Below are positions 37,380-45,471 of a stretch of DNA of 64,000 bases, in pieces. The notes below the pieces were generated by a model. It was given only the letters and a program-made list of their open reading frames with translations. It had not been told where the DNA came from and did no database searches. The position numbers were made by a program, and so were the translations under genes. Numbering within the stretch: position 1 is the first letter of the stretch; the number at the start of each line of letters is the position of its first letter. Location: assembly GCA_963803065.1 (NCBI GenBank), contig CAWDKW010000002.1, forward strand, positions 574,457 to 638,456, in the 5' to 3' direction. Origin of the DNA: DASXMT01 sp963803065. GTDB lineage: Bacteria > Actinomycetota > Acidimicrobiia > Acidimicrobiales > RAAP-2.

Positions 37380-37880
37380 ATGCACACGCTGCGTTGGCAG
37401 CCGATGACCAGCTTGGTGCTGTCCATCGCCGGACTGGGCGTATCGATCTACCTGACCCTCACCCACTACTCCTCGGCGGTGACCCTGTCGTGCCCGGCGG
37501 GCGGGGGCGCGATCAACTGCGAGAAGGTGACCACCAGCCCGCAGTCCTACGTGTTCGGCATCCCGGTGGCCGTCCTCGGCCTGGTCTTCTTCGTGGCCAT
37601 GCTCGTCCTGTGCCTGCCGGCGGCCTGGCGGACCTGGAACCGGTGGGTCCACCTGGCCCGCCTGGCCCTCTCGGTCGCCGGGGTCGGCATGATCATCTAC
37701 CTGATCAACGCCGAGCTTTTCACCATCAAAGCCATCTGCCTGTGGTGCACGTCGGTCCACGTGATCACCTTCTTGCTCTTCGTGCTGATCATGACGACGA
37801 CACCCATCGTGTTCGGGGCGGGCGAGGGGGCCGAGACCCGGGACTACGTCGAGGCGGCCGAGGGCATGGGCTCCAAGTAG
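37380..37880 (+). CDS. Vitamin K epoxide reductase family protein
   Basis: This 166-residue membrane protein has four helices. The loop cysteines are SCPAGGGAINCEKV after helix 1, and the active CxxC is AICLWCTSVHV before the last helix. Bacterial VKOR homologs reoxidise a thioredoxin-like partner and pass electrons to quinone, replacing DsbB. Two DUF929 proteins with exported CxxC domains flank it, within 16 and 23 bp, and are the likely partners. It therefore seems to be the membrane arm of a disulfide-forming system for exported proteins. Confidence 0.93.
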   Translation: MHTLRWQPMTSLVLSIAGLGVSIYLTLTHYSSAVTLSCPAGGGAINCEKVTTSPQSYVFGIPVAVLGLVFFVAMLVLCLPAAWRTWNRWVHLARLALSVAGVGMIIYLINAELFTIKAICLWCTSVHVITFLLFVLIMTTTPIVFGAGEGAETRDYVEAAEGMGSK

Positions 37881-37903
37881 GAGGCTGCTCCGGAGCGAAC
37901 CTG

Positions 37904-38830
37904 ATGACCGACGCCGACTCAGCGACCGATGCGCCGGACCCGGCTCTGGTCGGCCGTACCGACATCAGAAACGGGACTCCCAGCCGCACGGCCAAGTTCG
38001 CCTGGGGTGCGATCGTCGTCCTCCTCGCCGGGGTCATCGCCCTGGTGGTGGTGGCCCTGACCACGCCGACCACGACCCTGGTCATCAACCGGCCCGAGGC
38101 CCCCGAGAGCGTCGTCCGCGACGTTTCCGACGTCGCCCAGGCGACCTTCAACACGGTCGGTGTGACTTCGCCCGGGGTTTCCCTGGTGGCACCCGTTCTC
38201 ATGCACGGCCAGCCCCCACTCAGCGCCGACGGCAAACCCGAGGTGCTGTACGTGGGTGCGGAGTACTGCTCGTTCTGCGCCGCCGAGCGGTGGGCCCTGG
38301 TCGTCGCCCTGTCCCGCTTCGGGACGTTCACCGGCCTGCGGAACATGCAGTCGTCGAGCACCTCGGCGTTCCCCGAGATCCAGAGCTTCAGCTTCGACGG
38401 CGCCACCTACCGGAGCCCCTACGTCGCGTTCACCGGGATCGAGGAGTACTCGGACGTTCCCGGCATCGACGGGACCTTCACCAGGATCGCATTCCCGACC
38501 GCCGCGCAGCAGGGCATCCTCGACCGCTACGGTCCGATCGCCGTGCCCGGTTGGACGGCGCGATCCGGCGGGGACCTCTTTCCGTTCGTCGACGTGGCCA
38601 ACAGGGCCGTGATCGGGACCTCGCAGTTCAGTCCGGCCGCCATCGCGGGGCAGTCCCAGGCGGGGATCGCCGGCCGCCTCGACGATCCCACCGCGGTCGC
38701 GACCAAGGCGGTGGTGGCCTCGGCCAACTACCTGACCGCAGCCATCTGCCTGGCCACCGATCAGCAACCGCCCAAGCTGTGCGCCTCCAAGGGGGTACGC
38801 GCCGCCGCGGCGTCGTTGACCGCCTCCTGA
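37904..38830 (+). CDS. DUF929 thioredoxin-like membrane-anchored protein (intact paralog)
   Basis: The 308-residue protein starts MTDADSATDAPDPALVGRTD. One membrane helix (WGAIVVLLAGVIALVVVALT) is followed by an exported domain with VGAEYCSFCAAERWALVVAL (CxxC), NMQSSSTSAFPEIQSFSFDG, DLFPFVDVANRAVIGTSQFS, and C-terminal Cys residues near LTAAICLATDQQPPKLC. It is clearly paralogous to the broken gene at 36255, sharing the same order of motifs. The pair brackets VKOR. It may act as the soluble oxidase of the VKOR relay; that role is inferred from context. Confidence 0.9.
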   Translation: MTDADSATDAPDPALVGRTDIRNGTPSRTAKFAWGAIVVLLAGVIALVVVALTTPTTTLVINRPEAPESVVRDVSDVAQATFNTVGVTSPGVSLVAPVLMHGQPPLSADGKPEVLYVGAEYCSFCAAERWALVVALSRFGTFTGLRNMQSSSTSAFPEIQSFSFDGATYRSPYVAFTGIEEYSDVPGIDGTFTRIAFPTAAQQGILDRYGPIAVPGWTARSGGDLFPFVDVANRAVIGTSQFSPAAIAGQSQAGIAGRLDDPTAVATKAVVASANYLTAAICLATDQQPPKLCASKGVRAAAASLTAS

Positions 38831-38858
38831 CCCGGTCGCCGCCCCGGCCGGTCCCGTC

Positions 38859-39116
38859 TCAGCCGGCCCGGCGGTCCACCAACTGCTTGCGCTCCAGTTC
38901 GTTCAGACCGCCCCAGATCCCGTGGGGCTCGCGAATGCGGATGGCGTAGTCGAGACAATCGGACCGGACCGCGCAGGTGGCGCAGATCGACTTGGCCCGG
39001 GCCTCGCGACGGAGCTTCTCTTCTTTCCGCTCGGCATGAGAGGGCGGAAAGAAGACCTCAGCTTGTGGCCCCCGGCAGGACGCCTTGATCTGCCACGTGT
39101 CTAGCGCCTGCGCCAT
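38859..39116 (-). CDS. WhiB-family transcriptional regulator
   Basis: The short protein (85 residues from MAQALDTWQIKASCRGPQAE) has four cysteines in the WhiB pattern: ASCRG, then SICATCAVRSDCLDYAI. The G[VI]WGG turn is EPHGIWGGLNELER. WhiB proteins bind a 4Fe-4S cluster and act with the primary sigma factor. The start at 39116 is preferred because AAGGGGG and GGGAG lie just upstream; 39125 is possible. It is divergent from two Get3/ArsA-like ATPases, the same neighbourhood as WhiB4 in Mycobacterium. Confidence 0.9.
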   Translation of the reverse strand: MAQALDTWQIKASCRGPQAEVFFPPSHAERKEEKLRREARAKSICATCAVRSDCLDYAIRIREPHGIWGGLNELERKQLVDRRAG

Positions 39117-39310
39117 TGCTCCCATCCCCCTTACGCGCCTGGTGAGCGTACTCCCCAGGTGGAAAGGTAGTCGCGAAGATGCTGGTCCGACAAGAGGTCC
39201 GGCCCGTTTCTTCATCAACATGGCACGTAGGGGCCCTTGCCGGGTTCGAGGCCCCTCCATCGATCCCCGGCGCGCCGTCCGACAACGGCTGGCACTACGC
39301 TCCGATCGGC

Positions 39311-40339
39311 ATGGACGTCAGCGCCTTTTGCAGACAGAGCAGCGTCCTGATCGTGGCCGGCAAGGGCGGCGTGGGGAAGACGACGATCGTGGCGGCCCTG
39401 GCCCGCATGGCCGCCGGCGAGGGCCTTTCTGTCCTGGTCGTGGAGCTGGAGGGCCGGCCGGGCATCTCCTCTGCCTTTGGCGACGGCGGGGACCTGGGCT
39501 ACGCCGGGACGGTCCTCGCCGCGGCCGGCGCCGACGATCTCGGTGATCCCGAGGACGAGGACGCGGTGATGCCCCAGGGGACCGTCCACGCCCGGACGAT
39601 CACGCCTGACGATGCGCTCCTCGAGTACCTGGCCGACCACGGGCTCCGCCGCATGTCGAAGCGGCTCCAGTCGTCCGGCGTGCTCGACGTGGTATCGAGT
39701 GCCATCCCGGGAATCAAGGACATCCTGGTCCTGGGCAAGATCAAGCAGATCGAACGCAGCGGCGTCGTCGATCTGATCCTGGTGGACGCGCCGGCCACCG
39801 GGCACACGATGACCTTCCTCTCGTCGGCCAGTGGACTGCTCGACGCCGCCCGTGCGGGCCCAGTGCGAACCCAGGCTGCCGATGTGGTCGAGCTGCTCAC
39901 CGACCCGGCCCGTTGCCAGGTGGCTCTGGTCACCCTGCCCGAGGAGATGCCGGTCAACGAGGTGGTGGAAGCGGCGTACCAGCTCGAGGACAAGGTGGGC
40001 GTCGCCCTCGGACCGGTGATCACCAACGCCTGCTACGCCCCGCTGCCCGGCCTGGATCACACGGCCGCCGAGGCAGCGGCGAGTGCAGGCGTCACGCTCG
40101 GTGATGCCGCCCTGGCCGCCCTGGAGGACGCCCGCAGGTTCCGGGTCACCCGCCAGGACCTCCAGCACGAGCAGCTCGAGCGCTTGGCCGCCGAACTGCC
40201 ACTGCCCCAGCTCCGCGCCCCCTACTTGTTCAGCCCGACCATCGGCCCCGAGGAGCTCGACATCCTGGCCCGGTCCCTGGCGGCCGGGATCGGCGACCTG
40301 GCCGAGCCCGAGGAGCATCCGCAGCCGGTGAGCCAGTGA
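39311..40339 (+). CDS. ArsA/Get3-like anion-transporting ATPase (first of a pair)
   Basis: The 342-residue protein starts MDVSAFCRQSSVLIVAGKGG. The P-loop is VLIVAGKGGVGKTTIVAALA. It has IKDILVLGKIKQIERSG and the switch segment VDLILVDAPATGHTMTFLSS. An upstream in-frame extension to 39179 is not conserved. It overlaps the second ATPase gene by 4 bp (40336-40339), so they probably form a heterodimer, as Rv3679/Rv3680 do in Mycobacterium. No arsenite-binding Cys cluster is visible, so arsenic transport is not supported. Confidence 0.87.
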   Translation: MDVSAFCRQSSVLIVAGKGGVGKTTIVAALARMAAGEGLSVLVVELEGRPGISSAFGDGGDLGYAGTVLAAAGADDLGDPEDEDAVMPQGTVHARTITPDDALLEYLADHGLRRMSKRLQSSGVLDVVSSAIPGIKDILVLGKIKQIERSGVVDLILVDAPATGHTMTFLSSASGLLDAARAGPVRTQAADVVELLTDPARCQVALVTLPEEMPVNEVVEAAYQLEDKVGVALGPVITNACYAPLPGLDHTAAEAAASAGVTLGDAALAALEDARRFRVTRQDLQHEQLERLAAELPLPQLRAPYLFSPTIGPEELDILARSLAAGIGDLAEPEEHPQPVSQ

Positions 40340-41484
40340 GCGAGCCCGTCACCCTGGACGAACTGGCTGCCGAGCGGTCGATCATCGTGTGCTGCGGCTC
40401 GGGTGGGGTGGGGAAGACGACCACGGCCGCGGCCGTCGCACTGCAGGGGGCCCGCCTGGGCCGCCGGGCCTGCGTGGTCACCATCGACCCGGCCCGCCGC
40501 CTGGCCAACTCCCTCGGCCTCGATGCCCTCACCAACTCCCCGACCGAGATCGCCGGATCGTGGCCCGGCGAGCTCCACGCCCTCATGCTCGACGCCAAGG
40601 GGACCTTCGATGACCTGGTGCACCGCTACGCCGAGACCCCCGAACAGGCCGAGGGCATCCTGTCCAACCGGATCTACCGGAACCTGACCGGCGCCCTCTC
40701 GGGAACCCAGGAGTACATGGCCATGGAGAAGCTCTACGAGCTCTCCGACGAGGGGGGCTTCGACCTGATCGTGGTGGACACGCCCCCGACCCGTAACGCG
40801 CTCGATTTCCTGGACGCACCCCGGCGGCTCACCCGCTTCTTGGAGAACAAGGTGTTCCGGGCGCTGATGCTCCCCACCCGCGCCGGGCTGCGGGTCATGG
40901 GCGTCGCCGCCCAGGCGCTGTTGCGCACCATCTCCAAGGTGGCCGGCGCGGACATCGTCCGTGATGCTGTGACCTTCTTTCAAGCCTTCGAAGGCATGGA
41001 AGAGGGGTTCCGCACCCGGGCGGCGCGGGTGCGGGTCCTGCTGGCCGAGCCGAGCACAGCATTCCTCCTGGTGGCCTCCCCGCGCCCAGACTCGGTGGAC
41101 GAGGCCGTCCACTTCTCGGCCAAGCTGACCGAGGCCGGGATGTCGGTCACGGCCCTCGTCGTGAACCGGGTACAGCCCAGGTTCGCCGAGGACTCGCTGC
41201 TCGACGAGTTGCCGGAGGTCCCCCAGGGGACCGGTGGGTCGGCCCTCGCCGACCTGGTCGAGAACCTTCGCGGCTTTACCGCGTCCTCCGACCGGGAGGA
41301 GAAGACCTATGCCGATCTGGTCGCCGATGTGGCCCCGGCCCCGGTGGCTCGGGTCCCGCTTCTCAACTCCGACGTCCACGACATCGACGGCCTGGCCACC
41401 GTGGCCGACCTCTTGTTCGTGGACCACGGTCGGCCCACCACCTCGGGCTCGGCGGACGGAAAGGGCTGTCCCAGGGCGGGCTAA
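40336..41484 (+). CDS. ArsA/Get3-like anion-transporting ATPase (second of a pair)
   Basis: The 382-residue protein has the P-loop IIVCCGSGGVGKTTTAAAVA, then ACVVTIDPARRLANSLGLDA, LSGTQEYMAMEKLYELSDEG, and the switch region FDLIVVDTPPTRNALDFLDA. It is followed by helix-rich EAVHFSAKLTEAGMSVTALV. It is coupled to the first ATPase by an ATG-stop overlap. Actinobacterial pairs of this type lie next to a whiB4-like gene and are linked to redox and carbon stress, which is family knowledge rather than anything seen here. Confidence 0.88.
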   Translation: MSEPVTLDELAAERSIIVCCGSGGVGKTTTAAAVALQGARLGRRACVVTIDPARRLANSLGLDALTNSPTEIAGSWPGELHALMLDAKGTFDDLVHRYAETPEQAEGILSNRIYRNLTGALSGTQEYMAMEKLYELSDEGGFDLIVVDTPPTRNALDFLDAPRRLTRFLENKVFRALMLPTRAGLRVMGVAAQALLRTISKVAGADIVRDAVTFFQAFEGMEEGFRTRAARVRVLLAEPSTAFLLVASPRPDSVDEAVHFSAKLTEAGMSVTALVVNRVQPRFAEDSLLDELPEVPQGTGGSALADLVENLRGFTASSDREEKTYADLVADVAPAPVARVPLLNSDVHDIDGLATVADLLFVDHGRPTTSGSADGKGCPRAG

Positions 41485-41494
41485 CCTGCAGAAG

Positions 41495-41929
41495 GTGCCC
41501 ACCGTTCTCGTTGCCAGCGACGCTCCTTCTGTCCGGGCCGAGGTGACCGCCATCGCCAGCCGGCCCGACATCCAGATCCAAGAGGCACGATCGGGTCCCG
41601 CTGTCCTGTCCAAGGTTGCCGACGAGACCCCCGATCTGGTCGTTGTCGACCTCCAGATGGGCAACATGGGCGGCATGGCGGTGTGCCTGGAGCTCCGCCT
41701 CGAGGAGTCCTACGGAAACCTGGGCCATATCCCCGTCCTGATGCTGCTCGACCGCCGGGCCGACGTGTTCCTGGCCCGGCGCTCGGGTGCCGAGGGATGG
41801 GTGGTGAAGCCGCTCGACCCCATCCGGCTCCGGCGCGCCGTCGGCTCCCTTCTCGACGGCGGCACGTATTTCGACGAGTCCTACCAACCGCTCTCTATCG
41901 TGCCCACGCCCGCCCCGATAGGCGCCTGA
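41495..41929 (+). CDS. Stand-alone receiver-domain protein
   Basis: The protein has 144 residues from a GTG 10 bp after the ATPase gene, and only a CheY-like domain. The phospho-acceptor Asp is in DLVVVDLQMGNMGGMAVCLE, and the conserved Lys is in GAEGWVVKPLDPIRLRRAVG. The usual Thr/Ser at strand 4 seems replaced (VLMLLDRR). No output domain and no kinase are adjacent, so it may work through protein contact with the neighbouring ATPases or CBS protein. Confidence 0.85.
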   Translation: MPTVLVASDAPSVRAEVTAIASRPDIQIQEARSGPAVLSKVADETPDLVVVDLQMGNMGGMAVCLELRLEESYGNLGHIPVLMLLDRRADVFLARRSGAEGWVVKPLDPIRLRRAVGSLLDGGTYFDESYQPLSIVPTPAPIGA

Positions 41930-41961
41930 GGACTCGTTCGTCAGCGATCGCGGCGAGCATC

Positions 41962-42885
41962 GTGTTCCGACGACACACCGATCAGCCCCCGACACCGGCG
42001 GACGACCGCCGGCATGAGCGTCGGCGGGGCAAGGACCGCAACGGCAACGGACTCCGATCGGTGGCCGCAGACGCCCAGGAGCAGATCATCCTGGAGGCGC
42101 TCGAGGACCTCCGCGACACCATGGTCAGGGAGGTCATGACCCCGCGGGTGGATGTGGTTGCCCTTCCCATCCCCCTCTCGGCCGAGGACGTGACCCGCGC
42201 CGTCCGGGAGTCCGGGCACAGCTGCTTCCCGGTGTACGACGAGAACCTGGACAACCTGATCGGCGTCCTGTTCGTGAACGACCTGTTCCGAGCCGGCTGG
42301 AAGGTGGGGACCGGGCGGTCGATCACCGGTGAGTCGGCCGGCGAGCCGGGCATCCGAGCCGACCCCGATCCGGTCGATATCTCCCGGCGCCTCCGCCAGC
42401 CGTTCCTGGTCCCCGAGTCACGACTGGTCCTCGAGGTGCTGGCCGAGATGCGACAACAGCGGCGGGCCTTCGCCGTGGTGGTCGACGAGCACGGCGGGGT
42501 GGAGGGGGTGCTGACGGTGAAGGACGTCCTCGGTGCCCTGGTCGGCGACCTACCAGACGAGTTCGATCCCGACGACGAGCCCGACGTGGTGCCGGTCGAC
42601 GGCAGCCGCTGGCTGGTCGACGGTCGCATGAACGTGGACGACGTGCGGGACCGCCTGGGCATCGACCTGCCCGACGGCGAGTACGTCACCTTGGGCGGGT
42701 TCCTGTTCGACGGGTTCGGTCACATTCCCAACGAGGGCGAGGTCCTCAGGGCAGCCGGATGGGAGTTCCGGGTGGCGGAGATGGACAAGCGACGCGTGGC
42801 CAAGGTCGTCGCCCAGCGGGCACGGCCGACCGACTCCGGTCCGCGGCCGGGCGGGCCGGGAAGCGCCCGCACCCCCGTCGGGTAG
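41962..42885 (+). CDS. CBS-domain protein, CorC/HlyC (CNNM-associated) type
   Basis: The frame from the GTG at 41962 gives 307 residues. It has two CBS domains: MVREVMTPRVDVVALPIPLS with SCFPVYDENLDNLIGVLFVN, and RQQRRAFAVVVDEHGGVEGV with LTVKDVLGALVGDLPDEFD. A CorC/HlyC domain ends the protein: WLVDGRMNVDDVRDRLGIDL and EYVTLGGFLFDGFGHIPNEG. No membrane domain is present, so it is the soluble form that may control Mg2+/Co2+ homeostasis. The start is uncertain, since the first ~35 residues are basic and unconserved. Confidence 0.85.
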   Translation: MFRRHTDQPPTPADDRRHERRRGKDRNGNGLRSVAADAQEQIILEALEDLRDTMVREVMTPRVDVVALPIPLSAEDVTRAVRESGHSCFPVYDENLDNLIGVLFVNDLFRAGWKVGTGRSITGESAGEPGIRADPDPVDISRRLRQPFLVPESRLVLEVLAEMRQQRRAFAVVVDEHGGVEGVLTVKDVLGALVGDLPDEFDPDDEPDVVPVDGSRWLVDGRMNVDDVRDRLGIDLPDGEYVTLGGFLFDGFGHIPNEGEVLRAAGWEFRVAEMDKRRVAKVVAQRARPTDSGPRPGGPGSARTPVG

Positions 42886-42929
42886 CATCTGCTGTCCGGA
42901 GCCGGTATCGAATGCCGGCTTCGTATCGA

Positions 42930-43007
42930 CGGGCTGTGGCGCAGTTTGGTTAGCGCGCTGCGTTCGGGACGCAGAGGTCCCCGGTTCAAATCCGGGCAGC
43001 CCGACCA
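42930..43007 (+). tRNA. tRNA-Pro (CGG), CCA encoded
   Basis: The acceptor CGGGCTG pairs with CAGCCCG; the D-arm includes GCGCAGTTTGGTTAGCGC. The anticodon stem CTGCG/CGCAG holds the loop TTCGGGA, giving CGG. The T-arm is GGTTCAAATCC. The discriminator A is followed by CCA (43005-43007). Confidence 0.95.
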
Positions 43008-43143
43008 AAACCAGAGGCCAGATGACGGCGGTTGACGTCGCACGCCTCATGATTCGGCACCAACCTGGCCTACCGAGCCACCTGGCGACCGACCGGCCCG
43101 GCGTAGCCTTATGGTGGCATCTCGCTAGCCGAAAGGTCGTTGC

Positions 43144-43587
43144 ATGGATGATTCGAGCAGCATGACGCGCGTGCACATCGCAAGGCAGTTTGCACTTCAC
43201 GTCGGCCGCCGCGACGTAGCCCAGGCGTTGCCACTTCTGTCTTCCGAAGTCAGCTACCGGGTGCTCGGTGACCATTCGCTCGCCGGTACCTTCATAGGAC
43301 CTGACGCCGTCGCTAGCCACATGATCTACCTGGCCGATCGGACGATGGGGACGTTCGACACCCTGAAATGGGTCGACTGGCTGGTGGGCGAGGACCATGT
43401 GGCCGCGCTCGCTGAGGTCCACATGCAGGCCGACGAAAGAATCTTTCACGGACGGCCCCTGTTTCTCATGAAGTTCGACATCAACGACCGGATCTCGGAG
43501 ATCACGATCTTCTTCGAGAGCGAAGCTGATGCGTTGTGGTTTTTCGGGCGAGATCCGCCACCCGAAGGGCTTACCAGTAGCGGTTAG
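43144..43587 (+). CDS. NTF2-like / SnoaL-type small protein
   Basis: The 147-residue protein has the form of an NTF2-like fold: an N-terminal helix (TRVHIARQFALHVGRRDVAQ), then strands SEVSYRVLGDHSLAGTFIGP, VDWLVGEDHVAALAEVHMQA, and MKFDINDRISEITIFFESEA, which reads like the last strands of SnoaL-type proteins. Base composition is less GC-rich than its neighbours, so recent transfer is possible. No catalytic residue can be assigned. A GAAAGG site precedes the ATG. Confidence 0.7.
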   Translation: MDDSSSMTRVHIARQFALHVGRRDVAQALPLLSSEVSYRVLGDHSLAGTFIGPDAVASHMIYLADRTMGTFDTLKWVDWLVGEDHVAALAEVHMQADERIFHGRPLFLMKFDINDRISEITIFFESEADALWFFGRDPPPEGLTSSG

Positions 43588-43601
43588 TGCGTCCCATCGA
43601 C

Positions 43602-43631
43602 GCCAATGTGCATTAGGCCAATGTGCATTAG
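43602..43631. repeat. Perfect 15-bp tandem duplication
   Basis: GCCAATGTGCATTAG occurs at 43602-43616 and again at 43617-43631, just after the NTF2-like gene. It lies in a 390-bp gene-free stretch (43588-43977) that also contains the TTGACC repeats and the conserved leader described below. Confidence 0.7.
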
Positions 43632-43848
43632 ATCGCAAGCCAAATTCACTCCGTCAGCGATGTCCACGTTGCGGCACCGAGAGTGTTCGAAGCGTGCATT
43701 CGGTGGCGTCAACGGAGGGTGACGCACCCTCAAGCTCAGGTTGAACGTGTGGCCAGCTGGCGATGCTTCTCTTCTTTCCTTCAGTCCGCTCTTCCGCCGT
43801 CGCGCCACTGCTGTTGCAGACATTCTCTTCGGCAGTCGCGCTGTGAAC

Positions 43849-43890
43849 CCTTGACCGCGTTGATCCTTGACCGCGTGGATCCTTGACCGA
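43849..43890 (+). promoter_or_regulatory. Three phased TTGACC boxes (16-bp repeat) upstream of the propeller/Rpf-like gene
   Basis: CCTTGACCGCGTTGAT, CCTTGACCGCGTGGAT and CCTTGACCGA occur end to end, placing TTGACC at 43851, 43867 and 43883. TTGACC resembles a -35 element and the last copy begins the leader shared with the paralogous gene. The other leader has only one TTGACC. They could be multiple -35 elements or activator sites. Confidence 0.5.
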
Positions 43891-43977
43891 GCGGCAAAAT
43901 GCGACGAGACTACTGCGAACCCTTTCACGGCTCGCCGCCCTCGGCCGGCAGTTGGACCCTTCCCCCATCACGGAGCT
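43883..43977 (+). promoter_or_regulatory. Conserved ~95-nt leader of the propeller/Rpf-like gene
   Basis: This segment aligns almost end to end with the 93 nt upstream of the opposite gene (47104-47196, minus). Shared blocks include TTGACCG, GACGAGACTAC, TTCACGGCTCGCCGCC, TTGGACC and ACGGAGC just before ATG. The two carry a common promoter and 5' leader, so the genes are probably co-regulated. No known riboswitch class was recognised. Confidence 0.55.
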
Positions 43978-45141
43978 ATGAGGACCCGCCCCACTTCCCG
44001 ACCGAACAAGACGACGCGCATTGCCCGACTGGCCCTTTCGGTCATGGGCGCGTGTGCCATCGCCCTCGCCGCCTTGGTTCCCTCCGTGGTGGCGAGCACC
44101 ACGGCCGCGGCCGACACACCGGCAGGCACGGTTCCGACGTACTGGACGGTGGCATCCGACGGCGGCATCTTCTCGTTCGGCGGCGCCCCCTACTACGGCT
44201 CCGAAGGGGGGAAGCCCTTGAACCAGCCCATCGTGGGCATGGCGGCCACGGCCGACCGGGGGGGCTACTGGATGGTGGCTTCGGACGGGGGGATCTTCTC
44301 GTTCGGCGATGCCTGGTTCTATGGCTCCGAGGGCGGCCAACCGTTGAACCAGCCCATCGTGGGCATGGCCGCGACACCCGACGGTCAGGGCTACTGGATG
44401 GTGGCCCGTGACGGCGGGATCTTCACCTTCGGTGATGCCGGGTTCTACGGCTCAGAAGGCGGGCAGCCCCTCAACCAACCCATCGTGGGCATGTCCCCGA
44501 CTCCCGACGGGCAGGGCTACTGGCTGGTCGCTGCCGACGGCGGGATCTTCACCTTCGGCGACGCCGGGTTCTACGGCTCGCAAGGCGGGCAGCCCCTCAA
44601 CGCGCCGATCGTCGGAATGGCGACGACGCCAGGTGGTGGATACTTCCTGGTGGCGGCGGACGGCGGGCTCTTCGGATTCGGTACGACGTCCGGGGAATTC
44701 TACGGCTCGGAGGGCGGCACGCCCATCAGCTCGCCAGTGGTCGGGATGGCCACGACGCCCGGTGAGGCCGGCTACTGGATGGTGGGCAGCGACGGCAGCG
44801 TCTACAACTTCGGCAATGCCGGCTACTTCGGATCGATGGGAGGAACCCCGTTGGTCGCCCCCATGGTGGGCATCGCCGAGGCCGATTCGGGTCGTACCGA
44901 CGCCACATCCACCGACACACCGGATTGGGCGTGCATCCGGCTCTGGGAATCGGGGGACCGCTACAACGATCCGAGCGCTCCATCAGGCGCCTACGGCATC
45001 TTGCAGAGTACCGCTGCGGCCGAGGGTCTGGCATGGCCGGTGTCGAGCGATTCGCCTGCGTCCCAAGATGCCGCTGCTCTCGACCTCTACGCCAAGTACG
45101 GGTGGCAGCCCTGGAGCACGCGTACCATCTGCGGCCTGTAA
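43978..45141 (+). CDS. Secreted repeat (propeller-like) protein with a C-terminal Rpf/transglycosylase-like domain
   Basis: The protein has 387 residues starting MRTRPTSRPNKTTRIARLAL, with a signal peptide (MGACAIALAALVPSVVAST). About six repeats of ~45 residues follow, each of the form YWMVASDGGIFSFGDAWFYG then SEGGQPLNQPIVGMAATPDG, probably a beta-propeller. After a short linker, the last ~75 residues resemble a resuscitation-promoting-factor transglycosylase domain: DWACIRLWESGDRYNDPSAP with a candidate catalytic Glu, SGAYGILQSTAAAEGLAW, and LDLYAKYGWQPWSTRTICGL. It probably cuts peptidoglycan outside the cell. It faces a paralog at 45472-47103 with a different C-terminal domain and a nearly identical repeat core. 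Confidence 0.85.
   Translation: MRTRPTSRPNKTTRIARLALSVMGACAIALAALVPSVVASTTAAADTPAGTVPTYWTVASDGGIFSFGGAPYYGSEGGKPLNQPIVGMAATADRGGYWMVASDGGIFSFGDAWFYGSEGGQPLNQPIVGMAATPDGQGYWMVARDGGIFTFGDAGFYGSEGGQPLNQPIVGMSPTPDGQGYWLVAADGGIFTFGDAGFYGSQGGQPLNAPIVGMATTPGGGYFLVAADGGLFGFGTTSGEFYGSEGGTPISSPVVGMATTPGEAGYWMVGSDGSVYNFGNAGYFGSMGGTPLVAPMVGIAEADSGRTDATSTDTPDWACIRLWESGDRYNDPSAPSGAYGILQSTAAAEGLAWPVSSDSPASQDAAALDLYAKYGWQPWSTRTICGL
44131..44426 (+). repeat. Left arm of a 296-bp near-perfect inverted repeat
   Basis: Compared with the reverse complement of 46655-46950, only two bases differ by eye (near 44137 and at 44192), and 44193-44426 is identical over 234 bp. Identity drops sharply after 44426. The arm lies inside the first repeats of the Rpf-like gene, in the same reading frame as its partner arm. 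Confidence 0.88.
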
Positions 45142-45471
45142 TGCCTCCTCGCCGTTCATGCGTGCCGCCATGCGGACAGCCCGTGGCTGGCTCGACCTGC
45201 GGATAGCGGGAACGGTCGTCTCGACGGTTCTCCGTCCGCATCGCTGACCCTGGGAGTCGCTCGCGACGTGTCCGTCGTCCCAGGGCCGGCGATGAGCTCC
45301 CCGAGTGGTCCCGGATCGCGTGCGCGTCGCGGCAAGGGAAGCCGACCCCTCAGGGCCGGTGGGACCGGTTCGGTTCTGGCGACGACCGCCTCGGGCTGGG
45401 CCGGCGTGGTCTTGTCATGCACCACCAGGCTTCGCCCGATCGTGACGGAGCAGCCGGTCGAGTGGCCCGAA

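Noticed and set aside
39311..41484. Arsenite efflux ATPase function for the ArsA-like pair
   Set aside because: No arsenite-binding Cys cluster, arsB or arsR gene is present; the WhiB neighbourhood fits the Get3-like mycobacterial pair instead.
43588..43977. Cyclic-di-AMP (ydaO) riboswitch before the Rpf-like gene
   Set aside because: Such riboswitches precede some actinobacterial rpf genes, but the typical conserved blocks could not be found by eye in this leader.
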